Below are positions 7,856 through 15,935 of a stretch of 64,000 bases of DNA, one piece after another. A model generated the notes under the pieces. The model saw only the letters and a program-made list of their open reading frames with translations, made no database searches and was not told the DNA's origin. The position numbers and the translations under genes were made by a program. The stretch is from Mycobacterium sp. AZCC_0083 (GTDB lineage: Bacteria; Actinomycetota; Actinomycetes; Mycobacteriales; Mycobacteriaceae): assembly GCF_014202335.1 (NCBI RefSeq), contig NZ_JACHGP010000020.1, positions 62,001 through 126,000 on the forward strand, in the 5' to 3' direction. Positions within the stretch are counted from its first letter, which is position 1, and the number at the start of each line of letters is the position of its first letter.

Positions 7856-9484
7856 ATGAACCGAACTCGACTGACCGCGGCCGACATCGTGGCCCCTCCG
7901 GTGGCCGCGGACCGCATCGAGGAATACCGGCGCTTCGGATACGTCAGTGACCTGACGATCAGTGCGTGTGTCGAACGGGCCGCGCGGCAGTGGGGCAGCC
8001 GTCCGGCGCTGGTCGAGTCGGGAACAGAGCTGACCTATCAGGAGCTGCTTGAACTCGTCGAACACGCGGCGGCGTGGTTGACGAAATCCGGGGTTGGTCC
8101 GGGTGGCGTGGTGGTCTGGCAGACCCCGAACTGGTGGGAGGCCCATGTCCTGGGTCTGGCCATCTGGCATGCCGGCGCGGTGAGCTGCCCGATCGCCCCG
8201 TTCTACCGGGAGCACGAGCTGCGTGGGGTCATCGAGCAGGTGCGGCCGGCGGCAGTTGTTGCCGCCGAGTCGTTTCGGGGCTTCGCGCACGCCGAGGCGT
8301 TCGATGATCTGCTGGCCCAAGCCGGCCTGCGCGCGATACCCAGGGTTGTCCTGCGCGGCTGCCGGCCGGGATGGACACCGTTCGAGGAGGTCATGTCCCA
8401 CGGTCGACGGCAGAAGTTCGCCGAGACCTCGGCGGGCGACCCTTGCCTCATCCTGTTTACGTCGGGGACGACGACGGCCGCCAAGGCCGCCGTGCACTCC
8501 TCCCACACCCTGTTGGCCGAAACCCGTCAGCTCGCCGACGTGTGGGGGCTGAGCTGGGAGGATGTCGCGTACATGGCGGCCCCGTTGCAGCACATCACCG
8601 GAGTGCTCAATGCCATGACGATCCCCCTGCTGGTGGGCGCGTCTGCGGTGCTCGCCGAACGTTGGGATGCCGACGAAGCCGTGCAGGACATGACGCGGCG
8701 GCGGGTCACCTGGACCGCGGGTGCGACCGTGTTCCTGCAGGAACTGACCGACGCTGCGCACGCCGCGTCGTTGCACTTGCCGCTGCGAATGTTCGCCTGC
8801 GGCGGTGCGTCGGTTCCGCGCGCGATCATGGAACGTAGTGAGGAGCAGGGGATTCCCGCGGCGCGGGTCTACGGCATGACTGAACTACCGACCGTCACCG
8901 TGATGAACCGAGCCTACCCGTTCGACCTGCGGGCCCAGACCGACGGCGCAGTCGCACCGGGCGTCGAGGTGCGCATAGTCGACGACCAATCCCATCCGCT
9001 CCCAACCGGTTCCGCGGGCGAGATCCTGGTGCGCGGACCGGAGCGGATGCTCGGCTACCTCGACGAGGCGGCCAACCGGACCGCCCTGGACGACGCGGGT
9101 TGGTTTCGCACGGGGGACGTTGGAGTCCTCGACGACGCTGGCTTCGTCACGATCACCGGCCGCCTCAAGGATGTGATCAATCGCGGTGGCGAGAAGTTCT
9201 CTGCCCGCGACATCGAGGACGTGCTTGCAGCGCATCCCGCGGTCCGTCAGGCCGCGGTGGTGGCGGGTCCCGACGCCAGATTCGGTGAGGTTCCGGTCGC
9301 CTTCGTGGTGCTCGACGGCGCTGAGCGGCCCTCTGCCGAAGAGCTCGTGGGGCATCTCCGGGCGACCGGCGTTGCGCGACAAAAGACCCCCGTCGCATGG
9401 CATTTCGTGGAATCCCTGCCGATGACGCCGTCGGGCAAGGTCAAGAAGTTCGAGCTGATCGCAGCCGCAGGGAGGCAACGATGA
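7856..9484 (+). CDS. AMP-dependent acyl-CoA synthetase/ligase
   Basis: A 542-residue member of the ANL adenylate-forming family. ATG 7856 is preferred to TTG 7850 and sits just after a GAGG stretch that overlaps the previous stop. Core motifs are visible: FTSGTTTAAKAA (phosphate loop), YGMTELPT, TGDVGVLDDAGF and the hinge GRLKDVINRGGEK, and the C-terminal SGKVKKF with the adenylation lysine. It activates a carboxylic acid to its CoA thioester with ATP, feeding the acyl-CoA dehydrogenases encoded upstream. The side-chain specificity cannot be read from sequence. It overlaps the next gene by four bases. Confidence 0.9.
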   Translation: MNRTRLTAADIVAPPVAADRIEEYRRFGYVSDLTISACVERAARQWGSRPALVESGTELTYQELLELVEHAAAWLTKSGVGPGGVVVWQTPNWWEAHVLGLAIWHAGAVSCPIAPFYREHELRGVIEQVRPAAVVAAESFRGFAHAEAFDDLLAQAGLRAIPRVVLRGCRPGWTPFEEVMSHGRRQKFAETSAGDPCLILFTSGTTTAAKAAVHSSHTLLAETRQLADVWGLSWEDVAYMAAPLQHITGVLNAMTIPLLVGASAVLAERWDADEAVQDMTRRRVTWTAGATVFLQELTDAAHAASLHLPLRMFACGGASVPRAIMERSEEQGIPAARVYGMTELPTVTVMNRAYPFDLRAQTDGAVAPGVEVRIVDDQSHPLPTGSAGEILVRGPERMLGYLDEAANRTALDDAGWFRTGDVGVLDDAGFVTITGRLKDVINRGGEKFSARDIEDVLAAHPAVRQAAVVAGPDARFGEVPVAFVVLDGAERPSAEELVGHLRATGVARQKTPVAWHFVESLPMTPSGKVKKFELIAAAGRQR

Positions 9485-10308
9485 ACATCGACCAATTCCG
9501 CACCATGATGACGCTCTCCGAGGACCCCGAGGGCCGAACGGTGCTGCCGGTGCCGGACCGGAACGTCGAGCGGATCTTCGGCGGGCAGATCATGGCGCAA
9601 CTCATTGGGGCCGCTGCGCCGCCCGGCTCGAGCAAGACGGTGAAGTCGCTCCAGATCGCGTTCCCCCGCGCCGGACGCGCCGGTGACCCGCTGTATCTCG
9701 ACCTCGAGAAGACTTACGACGGGCGCTCGTTGGGGCATCGGCGTGCCGTGGCATGGCAGGGCCAGGAGGGCGCCCGTCGGGTGGTCGCCACCGCGTCGAT
9801 CCTCGTCGACCACGCCGACGACGGGTACGACTATCAGTACGCCACCGCCGAAGCCGGTGATCCGATGGCGGCCAAACCCGTTGACTTCGCGGTCATTCCA
9901 GGTGAAGCCCGACTGGTCGGCGACGTTGGTCTGGACGTCGAGGACGCCGCGGACGCCGACCTGTCGTTCTGGATGTGCTGCCCGGACTTCACCGACACCG
10001 CGCTCGCGCAACCGGTCATCGCCTACATCTCGGACTGGCCGCTGATCGGCACCCTGCTCAAGGCGGTGCCCGGGGTCAGTCACCGCGACGCCCACGGCAG
10101 CGTCCAAACCGGTGTGGTGACCCATTCGGTGTGGTTTCACCAGCCATTCGACGTCGCGCAGTGGCTGCGGGTGCAGATCCACGGCGTGCGGCTCATTGGT
10201 GGCCGCGGCTTCGGCACCGGTGACGTGTACACCCAGTCCGGCTCACACGTGGCGTCGTTCGCGCAGGAGAGCGTCGTGAGAACTCCCCCGAAAGGAACAC
10301 AACCATGA
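9481..10308 (+). CDS. acyl-CoA thioesterase II-like (TesB, double hotdog)
   Basis: A 275-residue TesB-type protein with two hotdog domains: FGGQIMAQLIGAA in the first and HSVWFHQPFDVAQWL in the second. TesB enzymes hydrolyse acyl-CoA. The residue before the second-domain His-Ser segment, normally Asp in a Leu-Asp-His context (Asp204 of E. coli TesB), appears to be Thr here (VVTHSVWFH), so activity may be altered. ATG 9481 overlaps the ligase stop. It could release free acid to recover CoA if the pathway stalls, or terminate a side-chain shortening round. Confidence 0.83.
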   Translation: MNIDQFRTMMTLSEDPEGRTVLPVPDRNVERIFGGQIMAQLIGAAAPPGSSKTVKSLQIAFPRAGRAGDPLYLDLEKTYDGRSLGHRRAVAWQGQEGARRVVATASILVDHADDGYDYQYATAEAGDPMAAKPVDFAVIPGEARLVGDVGLDVEDAADADLSFWMCCPDFTDTALAQPVIAYISDWPLIGTLLKAVPGVSHRDAHGSVQTGVVTHSVWFHQPFDVAQWLRVQIHGVRLIGGRGFGTGDVYTQSGSHVASFAQESVVRTPPKGTQP

Positions 10309-11144
10309 CAGCCCAACACTTCGTCCGCTACGACGTCGACGATCGGGTCGCGGTCATCACCCTCGATCGCCCCGAGGCCGCCAACGCCCAGACCCCCGGC
10401 ATTCTCCAGGATCTCGACGACGCGTGGCGGCGCGCCGACGAGGACCCCGAGGTCCGGGTCATCGTCTTGGCGACAACGGGTAAGCACTTCTCGGCCGGGC
10501 ACGACATGTCGGGCACCGATCCGTCGGCTGACGGGCCCACCCTGGGGCCTCAGCGCTCCGATGGCAAGCTCTTCGCGGAGAGCTATTACGACTGGGAGAC
10601 AAGGGGATACCTCGAGTACGCCAGGCGCTGGCGCGACATCCCCAAGCCGACCATTGCCGCGGTGCAGGGCAAGTGCATCGCGGCCGGGCTGATGCTGTGC
10701 TGGCCGTGCGACCTCATCGTCGCCGCGGACAATGCGCAGTTCTCGGACCCGGTCGGTCTGCTGGGCATCATGGGCGTCGAATACCACGCCCACACCTGGG
10801 AACTCGGGGCCCGCAAGGCCAAGGAGATGCTGTTCACCGCCGGTTCGGTGACGGCCGAGGAGGCGCTGCGCTCAGGGATGGTGAACCATGTCGTACCGCT
10901 GGACGAATTGCGTTCCTTCACACTGGCTCTCGCTCACCGCGTGGCCCAGACCGATCCGTGGGCGCTGCGCCTGGCCAAGCGGGCGGTCAACCACACCCTG
11001 GACACCATGGGCTTCTCGACGGCGATCGCATCGTGCTTCGACATGCACCACCTCGGCCACACCCGAGCGCTCGCCGCGACCGGCGGGCAGACCGTGGTGA
11101 TGGCCGACCTCGAGCGGATGAAGGCCGCGGGCCGCGCCAGGTAA
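10305..11144 (+). CDS. crotonase-superfamily protein, second copy
   Basis: A 279-residue crotonase homologue and the last gene of the operon, starting at ATG 10305 within the TesB-like stop. It has the oxyanion loop (GKHFSAGHDM) and VQGKCIAAGLML. As in the first crotonase of this operon, both hydratase glutamates are replaced: Met at the Glu144 position and Val at the Glu164 position (FSDPVGLLG). The FSDP motif is common among mycobacterial EchA proteins of unknown chemistry. Two glutamate-less crotonases in one operon suggest two successive non-classical steps, or one ring-opening or hydrolytic step plus one isomerisation. A GC-rich hairpin follows. Confidence 0.85.
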   Translation: MTAQHFVRYDVDDRVAVITLDRPEAANAQTPGILQDLDDAWRRADEDPEVRVIVLATTGKHFSAGHDMSGTDPSADGPTLGPQRSDGKLFAESYYDWETRGYLEYARRWRDIPKPTIAAVQGKCIAAGLMLCWPCDLIVAADNAQFSDPVGLLGIMGVEYHAHTWELGARKAKEMLFTAGSVTAEEALRSGMVNHVVPLDELRSFTLALAHRVAQTDPWALRLAKRAVNHTLDTMGFSTAIASCFDMHHLGHTRALAATGGQTVVMADLERMKAAGRAR

Positions 11145-11152
11145 GTAGGGTC

Positions 11153-11174
11153 GCCGGCCCGCTCGCGCGCCGGC
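11153..11174. terminator. possible hairpin after catabolic operon
   Basis: GCCGGC at 11153-11158 and GCCGGC at 11169-11174 can pair as a 6-bp stem around a 10-base loop just after the stop of the second crotonase. No U-tract follows. It lies between convergent genes (end 11144 and end 11293), which fits termination. The rest of the gap to 11292 holds no gene I can support. Confidence 0.35.
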
Positions 11175-11292
11175 TGCGAGGGACACGCCGCTCAGCGCCA
11201 GGAGAACGTCGTCGGCGGCCTGGACTTCCTCCGGGCCGCACGGTGCGATGGTGCCGCTGACTGTTCCGGTGGCGGGTTCGATACGGTCGAGG

Positions 11293-12135
11293 TCACGCGC
11301 ACGGGTTGTGTCCCATCGCCGTGAGCACCCGGTGGGCAGCGCTCAGCAGAAGGTCGCCGCGGTTCGCGTGTTCGGCGAGGTCGGCGGCGATGGCGACGTC
11401 CTTACCCAGCAAGTCGGCGATGACGCGCACGCGGGCTGATGGTGGCTGAAGGCCGTCGAGTAGGCCGGAGTACATTTGCACCGCATAGCTCCGTCCGCTG
11501 GCGTGCGGCAGGATGCTCATCAGGGCGGTCTCATCGACGCCAAGCGCGGCTGCAAACTCCGCGGTCTCGTGGGCCAGGCCCATCGTGGCGGTCAGCAGCA
11601 GGTTGTTGAGGAGTTTGGCCAGCTGGCCGGAACCCAGGGCTCCGACGTGCACGATGGGGTCGCCGAACGCGGAGAGCACAGGCACAGCCGTTTCGTAGAT
11701 GTCGTGGTCGCCGCCCACCATCACGAGGAGCCGCCGCGCGCGGGCCGCTTCGCCGCCGCCGCTGACCGGCGCATCCAGCAAGTGGGCGTGACGTTCGCTG
11801 AAGCGCTCTCCGAGTTGGCGGCAGGTCGTCGGGTGCACGGTGCTGTGGATCAACACCGTTGTTCCCGGGGTGATCCCGGCGAGCAATCCGTTCGGGCGCA
11901 GCGCCACCTCGACCACATCGTCGTCGTTGAGGACGCAAATGCCGATCACGTCGGCCAGTTCAGCGAGTTCGGCCGGGCTGGAGGCGATGCGCGCTGTGCC
12001 GGCGAACGGCTCAACTGACTCGGGCTGGCGGGCCCACAGCACGGTGTCGTGGCCTGCGTCGATCAGCGCCTGAGCCATGGGCGCGCCTTGGCTCCCGAGC
12101 CCGATGAATCCGACGATCGGCTTGGCGGCGGTCAT
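11293..12135 (-). CDS. 3-hydroxyisobutyrate dehydrogenase-like (beta-hydroxyacid dehydrogenase)
   Basis: A 280-residue beta-hydroxyacid dehydrogenase. The N-terminal Rossmann motif is IVGFIGLGSQGAPMAQ; DAPVSGGGEAAR matches the substrate-binding signature, and the conserved catalytic lysine is in the GSGQLAKLLNNL helix. It probably oxidises a 3-hydroxy acid to a semialdehyde or keto acid with NAD(P)+. ATG 12135 is chosen since it gives the normal N-terminus and overlaps the stop of the SDR remnant upstream. It is the last gene of the leftward run that begins at 14059 and is probably controlled by the TetR gene divergent from that run. Confidence 0.87.
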   Translation of the reverse strand: MTAAKPIVGFIGLGSQGAPMAQALIDAGHDTVLWARQPESVEPFAGTARIASSPAELAELADVIGICVLNDDDVVEVALRPNGLLAGITPGTTVLIHSTVHPTTCRQLGERFSERHAHLLDAPVSGGGEAARARRLLVMVGGDHDIYETAVPVLSAFGDPIVHVGALGSGQLAKLLNNLLLTATMGLAHETAEFAAALGVDETALMSILPHASGRSYAVQMYSGLLDGLQPPSARVRVIADLLGKDVAIAADLAEHANRGDLLLSAAHRVLTAMGHNPCA

Positions 12136-12407
12136 GGGGTGACCAGCTTGGCGATCTGGGCACTCGTGAACGCGTCGACGACGAGCCGTCCCACTTCGGC
12201 GGCCTCGATGAGCGCCAGGGTGGGGGTCTGTATCGGTTGTGAGGTACCGACCGCGGTGATCTGGTCGACGATGCCGGTCCGCACGGGGCCGGGGTACAGG
12301 CATGTGACTCCCACCCCGCGAGGGCGGGCGACATACCCATCGGCCCCCGCGGTGCTAGTGAGCCCCCGCGGTCTACGCCGACCGTTCGGCTGGGACTGAG
12401 GTGTCAT
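12132..12407 (-). pseudogene. SDR remnant (C-terminal fragment)
   Basis: A 91-codon open frame whose second half resembles the end of a short-chain dehydrogenase (PRGVGVTCLYPGPVRTGI, the segment after the catalytic Tyr-Lys, then a C-terminal helix ending IAKLVTP). The cofactor-binding and catalytic parts are missing, and the first 25 residues look unrelated. It is best explained as an SDR gene that lost about two thirds of its 5' part. It begins with ATGA overlap on the upstream SDR stop and ends by overlapping the next gene start, so it may persist as a translational link. Confidence 0.65.
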
Positions 12408-13222
12408 CGGATGGTGACGCCGGCGTCGACTTTGAACTGCAGGCCGGTGACGTATCGTGCTTCGTCGGACACTAGATACAGCACCGCGTTACTCACATCA
12501 ATGGCCTCGATCAGCGGTACGGGGAGCGCATTCCCGAAGAGAGGACCGAGGTCCGAACGGTCTTCAACGATTAGCTTGACCATGGATGGTGGCGCCATCC
12601 CGGTCCACACCCCCGTCGGGTGGACGGTGTTGACCCGGATGCTTTGAGCGGCAAGCTCGTTCGCGAGAGCGACGCTCATGCCGACGATGCCTTGCTTGGA
12701 CGCTGTGTAGGGGATGTGCAGCGGGCTGCCCTTGATTCCGGCCGCAGAGCTGATGTTGATCAAGCTGCCGCCGCCTTGCTCAACCAGGTGCGGTATTGCT
12801 GCCGCGCACGTATTCCATGCCCCGATGAGGTTGACGTCGGTCACTAATCGCCACTGCTCTGCCGTCGTGGTGTCCCACGTGCCAGCGGTCAGCACGCCGG
12901 CATTGGCCACGGCTGCATCCAAACCCCCCAGCTGGGCCGCGGCTGCACTGACGGCTGATGCCAAGGCCTCGGCATTGCGAACGTCGACGACCGCGGTGAT
13001 CGCCTTGCCGCCGAGCTCGGCGACCAGGTCGGCGGTTTCCTGAAGCTCGTCCTCGGTAGCCAGTTCGTATTCCAGCCCGGGTGGCGTTGCGCAGATGTCG
13101 ACGAGGATGACGTCGGCGCCTTCCTCGGCCAACCGAACGGCGTGACTGCGGCCCATGCCGCGCGCAGCCCCGGTGATCAATACCCGCTTTCCGGCCACCC
13201 GGCCGGTTGACGTTTCTTTCAT
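12404..13222 (-). CDS. mycofactocin-coupled SDR family oxidoreductase
   Basis: A 272-residue SDR with the N-terminal signature of the mycofactocin-coupled group: GKRVLITGAARGMGRSHAVR, then ADVILVDIC, then an extra acidic insertion (ATEDELQETADLV). Catalytic residues are in NISSAAG and YTASK. Known members keep their nicotinamide cofactor bound and pass electrons to the peptide-derived carrier mycofactocin; that this one does so is inferred from the signature. It lies 3 bases downstream of a second SDR of the same type. Likely role: alcohol oxidation in the pathway controlled by the adjacent TetR. Confidence 0.87.
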   Translation of the reverse strand: MKETSTGRVAGKRVLITGAARGMGRSHAVRLAEEGADVILVDICATPPGLEYELATEDELQETADLVAELGGKAITAVVDVRNAEALASAVSAAAAQLGGLDAAVANAGVLTAGTWDTTTAEQWRLVTDVNLIGAWNTCAAAIPHLVEQGGGSLINISSAAGIKGSPLHIPYTASKQGIVGMSVALANELAAQSIRVNTVHPTGVWTGMAPPSMVKLIVEDRSDLGPLFGNALPVPLIEAIDVSNAVLYLVSDEARYVTGLQFKVDAGVTIR

Positions 13223-13225
13223 CGG

Positions 13226-14059
13226 TCAAAGCTTGTTGCAGAAGCCGGCGTCGACGGGGAAGGTGACGCCGGTGACGTACTTGGCCTCGTCCGAAGCCAA
13301 AAAGGCGATGGCTGCACTGACGTCCTCGGGCTCGATCATGTCGATGGGCATTGGATTCTGCAGATGCACACCACCCTCTGGGTAGTGCTCCAGGAATGCG
13401 GTCATGGCCGGATTGACCGCCATCATGGTTCGCACGGCGGTCGGGTGCACGGTGTTGACACGAATACTGTAGGGCGCCAGTGCATTTGCCAGTGTGCGCA
13501 TCAGTCCGACGATTCCGTGCTTCGCCGCAGCGTATCCGAGTCCTCCGCCCTGCAGGCCGCCGAAGCCCTTCAATCCCGCGGTCGAGCTGGTGAAAACGAT
13601 CGACCCACCTCGTTGGCCCGCGATGAGATGCGGTATCGCCGCCGAAGCGGTGTGGTACGAGCCGTCAAGGATTACCCCGGTCGCGGCGCGCCATTGCTCG
13701 AGTTCCTCCTCGATGGTCAACTCGCGGAAGGCGACCGGAGCAATGCCGGCGTTCGCGCACACGATGTCGAGCCGACCGAAGTGCGCTACGCCGGCGTCCA
13801 GTGCAGCCTTGACCTTTTGGAAGTCGCGGACATCGGCCACGCTGGCGACGATCTTGGCGCCCTCACCCTCGACCAGTTCGACGGTTTCGTCGAGTTCATC
13901 GCGGGATGCCATCGGATAGTGGTTGGCCGGGATGTCGGCACAGATGTCGATCCCGATGATGTTGGCGCCCTCCTGGGCCAGACGCACCGCGTGACTGCGG
14001 CCCTGGCCGCGGGCCACCCCGGTGATGAATGCGACGCGTCCCTCGAGGCGTGCTGACAT
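13226..14059 (-). CDS. mycofactocin-coupled SDR family oxidoreductase
   Basis: A 277-residue SDR and the first gene of the leftward run. It has GRVAFITGVARGQGRSHAVR, IIGIDIC and the acidic insertion MASRDELDETVELV, the hallmarks of the mycofactocin-dependent group, plus TSSTAG and YAAAK. ATG 14059 is preferred over ATG 14065 because AGGAG lies 6 bases upstream. It is similar to but clearly diverged from the next gene, so the two may act on different alcohols or different stereoisomers. The mycofactocin biosynthesis genes are not in this window. A perfect inverted repeat lies in the gap to the divergent TetR gene. Confidence 0.88.
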   Translation of the reverse strand: MSARLEGRVAFITGVARGQGRSHAVRLAQEGANIIGIDICADIPANHYPMASRDELDETVELVEGEGAKIVASVADVRDFQKVKAALDAGVAHFGRLDIVCANAGIAPVAFRELTIEEELEQWRAATGVILDGSYHTASAAIPHLIAGQRGGSIVFTSSTAGLKGFGGLQGGGLGYAAAKHGIVGLMRTLANALAPYSIRVNTVHPTAVRTMMAVNPAMTAFLEHYPEGGVHLQNPMPIDMIEPEDVSAAIAFLASDEAKYVTGVTFPVDAGFCNKL

Positions 14060-14168
14060 TTGCATCTCCTCATGTCGGCTACCGCCGAGTCTTCAATGTC
14101 TACTGCTGCGATTCGGTGACGCGGGTGCTCGTCCATGACGATTCACCTCTCAAACCTTCGACTGGATG

Positions 14169-14186
14169 TTAAGTCATAGGACTTAA
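14169..14186. promoter_or_regulatory. TetR operator candidate (perfect inverted repeat)
   Basis: TTAAGTC-ATAG-GACTTAA is an 18-bp palindrome with perfect 7-bp arms, 27 bases before the TetR start at 14213 and about 110 bases from the divergent SDR start. Two related 18-mers occur at 15898-15915 and 15918-15935, upstream of the leftward gene at 15029-15823. The shared half-site is TAAG with the outer arms in register, which makes a common regulator likely. Confidence 0.65.
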
Positions 14187-14212
14187 TCCGTCTAGTATGA
14201 GATTCTGGTCAA

Positions 14213-14902
14213 ATGTCCACGTCGATGTCCACGCCGGTAGGTGCGTCGGCCAGGGAGCGGTTGGTCCTCACCGCCGAGCGACTCTTTGCCCAGCACGGTC
14301 TCGACGGTGTTCCACTCCGACTGATCGGCACCACGGCAGGAATGGCGAACAAGTCCGCCGTGCAGTACCACTTCGGATCGAAAGATGTACTCGTCGAAGC
14401 GATCCTGGCGAACCGACTCGAACACCTGACCCGCCGACGACAGTTGCTCGGGGCGCGGATGTCCGCGGTCGACCTGCGAAGCGTGGTGGAGGCGCATCAG
14501 CTGCCACTCATGGAACTAGCTGAAGACGAAACCTGCTACTACCTGCCCTTCCTCGAACAACTGTTGCGCTACGACTACCGAAGCAGCCCGCTAGCCACCC
14601 TGCCAGCTGCCCACCGCGAATCGCACCAGGCGTACATCGACCACGTCGGCGCCCTGATCGACCATGTGCCGCAGCCGCTGCGTGACGACCGCATTCATCT
14701 GGTGTCGGCGATGTGCGTGCACGCCTGCGCCGACCGCCACCGTGCGCGCATGTTCGGCACGCCCGTGTCGACTTACGCCGTCCACGTCAGTGCACTGCTG
14801 GACGGGATGGTTGCGTTTCTTACAGCGGTTCCCTCGGCCGAGACACTGACCGCGCTCCAAGGATCCACGCACGATCGCCCGCGAATGCGGGCACTGCCCT
14901 GA
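14213..14902 (+). CDS. TetR-family transcriptional regulator
   Basis: A 229-residue TetR protein. The DNA-binding part is at residues about 15-60 (LTAERLFAQHGLDGVPLRLI, then MANKSAVQYHFGSKDVLVEA); the C-terminal domain is helical and alanine-rich. It is transcribed divergently from the two mycofactocin-type SDRs and convergent with the carboxymuconolactone-decarboxylase-like gene. A perfect palindrome lies directly before its start, so autoregulation and repression of the divergent operon are likely. Similar sites before 15823 suggest that gene belongs to the same regulon. The inducer is probably a pathway intermediate. Confidence 0.87.
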   Translation: MSTSMSTPVGASARERLVLTAERLFAQHGLDGVPLRLIGTTAGMANKSAVQYHFGSKDVLVEAILANRLEHLTRRRQLLGARMSAVDLRSVVEAHQLPLMELAEDETCYYLPFLEQLLRYDYRSSPLATLPAAHRESHQAYIDHVGALIDHVPQPLRDDRIHLVSAMCVHACADRHRARMFGTPVSTYAVHVSALLDGMVAFLTAVPSAETLTALQGSTHDRPRMRALP

Positions 14903-15028
14903 GCGGACGAGCATCGGTTCCGAGCGCGACATCGTGGCCGACCACCACGGCGCTCTCGGCACCACCGGTGTCGAGAGGGCCATCCCCCTCGAGCATTGTT
15001 TGTGCGCATACGAAGTGCAACGACGTCG

Positions 15029-15823
15029 TCAGCTGTCTGTGCAGGTGTTCTTGGCCGCCGCCACCAGGAGATGATCGAGGCGTCGCGCCACGATCCAACC
15101 GAGATAAACCGCGATGTGCATGACGACCTCTTGCAACTCGTCGAACGTGAGATCGCCGCTGCGCAAGGCGGACTCGAGCTGATCGGTCATCTCCGCATCG
15201 ATCCCGAGGGCGGCGCTGCAGGAGATTGCGACTAGTCGTCGGTCGCGCCGGGTGAGGTACTCATCGCGGCTCCAGATCTCGCCGTAGAGGTAGTCGAGGT
15301 CGCCCACGGCTTGAAATGAGGTGCGAGGCGGTGCAGGCGCGCCCCCGTGCACGGCCGCGTATGCCGCCTCACCTCGGGCCCGGCGGACGCCGTGGGCAAC
15401 CGGATCGGCCCACGGGACGAACCTCGCGAAGGTCAGCGTGTCGCCGTCCTCCTCGGCGATCTTGGCGAAGGCAGCCATGATGTAGGTGAGCATCGACGAG
15501 CCCTTGGGCCAACCCGCCTGGGTGCCAAAGAAGAGCAGGAACTCGTCGATCTCCTCCTTCGTCACCTCGTTGCTCTTGAGGGCGGCGTAGCAGTGGGTCT
15601 CCATCGGCAGGGGTGCGTCGGCCATGCCGACGCACGCAAGGGTGATCCAGCGACGATCGCGCGGCGTGAGCACGCCGCGGCGCCACATCTCGGCGAAGAC
15701 GAACCCGATCACTCCGCCGTCAATGTAGGCGCTGACCGGGGCAGGGGCCGGTGCACACATGATGTGCTCGTACTCCGCCTTGGCGACCCGTTGACGGTCG
15801 TCGCGATCTGTCCATTCGCTCAC
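15029..15823 (-). CDS. carboxymuconolactone decarboxylase-like protein, two domains
   Basis: A 264-residue protein with two tandem CMD-type helical domains. The first covers about residues 45-125 (GVLTPRDRRWITLACV, later EIDEFLLFFGTQAGWP), the second about 185-255 (YLTRRDRRLVAISCSAALG, later ELQEVVMHIAVYLGW). The two repeats align in order and spacing. The CxxC of AhpD peroxidases is absent, so a peroxidase role is unlikely; the family includes lactone decarboxylases and proteins of unknown function. The catalytic role here is unassigned. Two operator-like repeats 75-112 bases upstream resemble the one before the TetR gene at 14213, so the gene probably shares that control. Confidence 0.8.
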   Translation of the reverse strand: MSEWTDRDDRQRVAKAEYEHIMCAPAPAPVSAYIDGGVIGFVFAEMWRRGVLTPRDRRWITLACVGMADAPLPMETHCYAALKSNEVTKEEIDEFLLFFGTQAGWPKGSSMLTYIMAAFAKIAEEDGDTLTFARFVPWADPVAHGVRRARGEAAYAAVHGGAPAPPRTSFQAVGDLDYLYGEIWSRDEYLTRRDRRLVAISCSAALGIDAEMTDQLESALRSGDLTFDELQEVVMHIAVYLGWIVARRLDHLLVAAAKNTCTDS

Positions 15824-15897
15824 GTGGACTCCGTCCGGGGGTATAGAAGCTGTGCTGAGACGGCCCTCTGGGACGACAACCTAACCAGATGGGGTGA

Positions 15898-15915
15898 GTA
15901 AGTCAAAAAACTTAG
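15898..15915. promoter_or_regulatory. operator candidate, copy 2
   Basis: GTAAGTCAAAAAACTTAG: an imperfect palindrome (TAAGT / ACTTA arms) matching 13 of 18 positions of the repeat at 14169-14186. It lies 75 bases upstream of the start of the leftward gene 15029-15823. Confidence 0.55.
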
Positions 15916-15917
15916 GA

Positions 15918-15935
15918 ACAAGTCGTATACCTTAA
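15918..15935. promoter_or_regulatory. operator candidate, copy 3
   Basis: ACAAGTCGTATACCTTAA: 12 of 18 positions match the repeat at 14169-14186, with AAG/CTT arms in register. It is two bases away from copy 2, suggesting paired operator sites for a TetR dimer of dimers. Confidence 0.45.

Noticed and set aside
10872..11241. Possible minus-strand gene between the crotonase and the 3-hydroxyisobutyrate dehydrogenase
   Set aside because: A short stretch (about 11170-11300) looks protein-like but has no start, no family match, and runs antisense into the crotonase gene.
14820..15098. Possible minus-strand gene between the TetR and CMD-like genes
   Set aside because: The 14903-15028 part looks somewhat protein-like, but the frame overlaps both neighbours and has no recognisable family or start.
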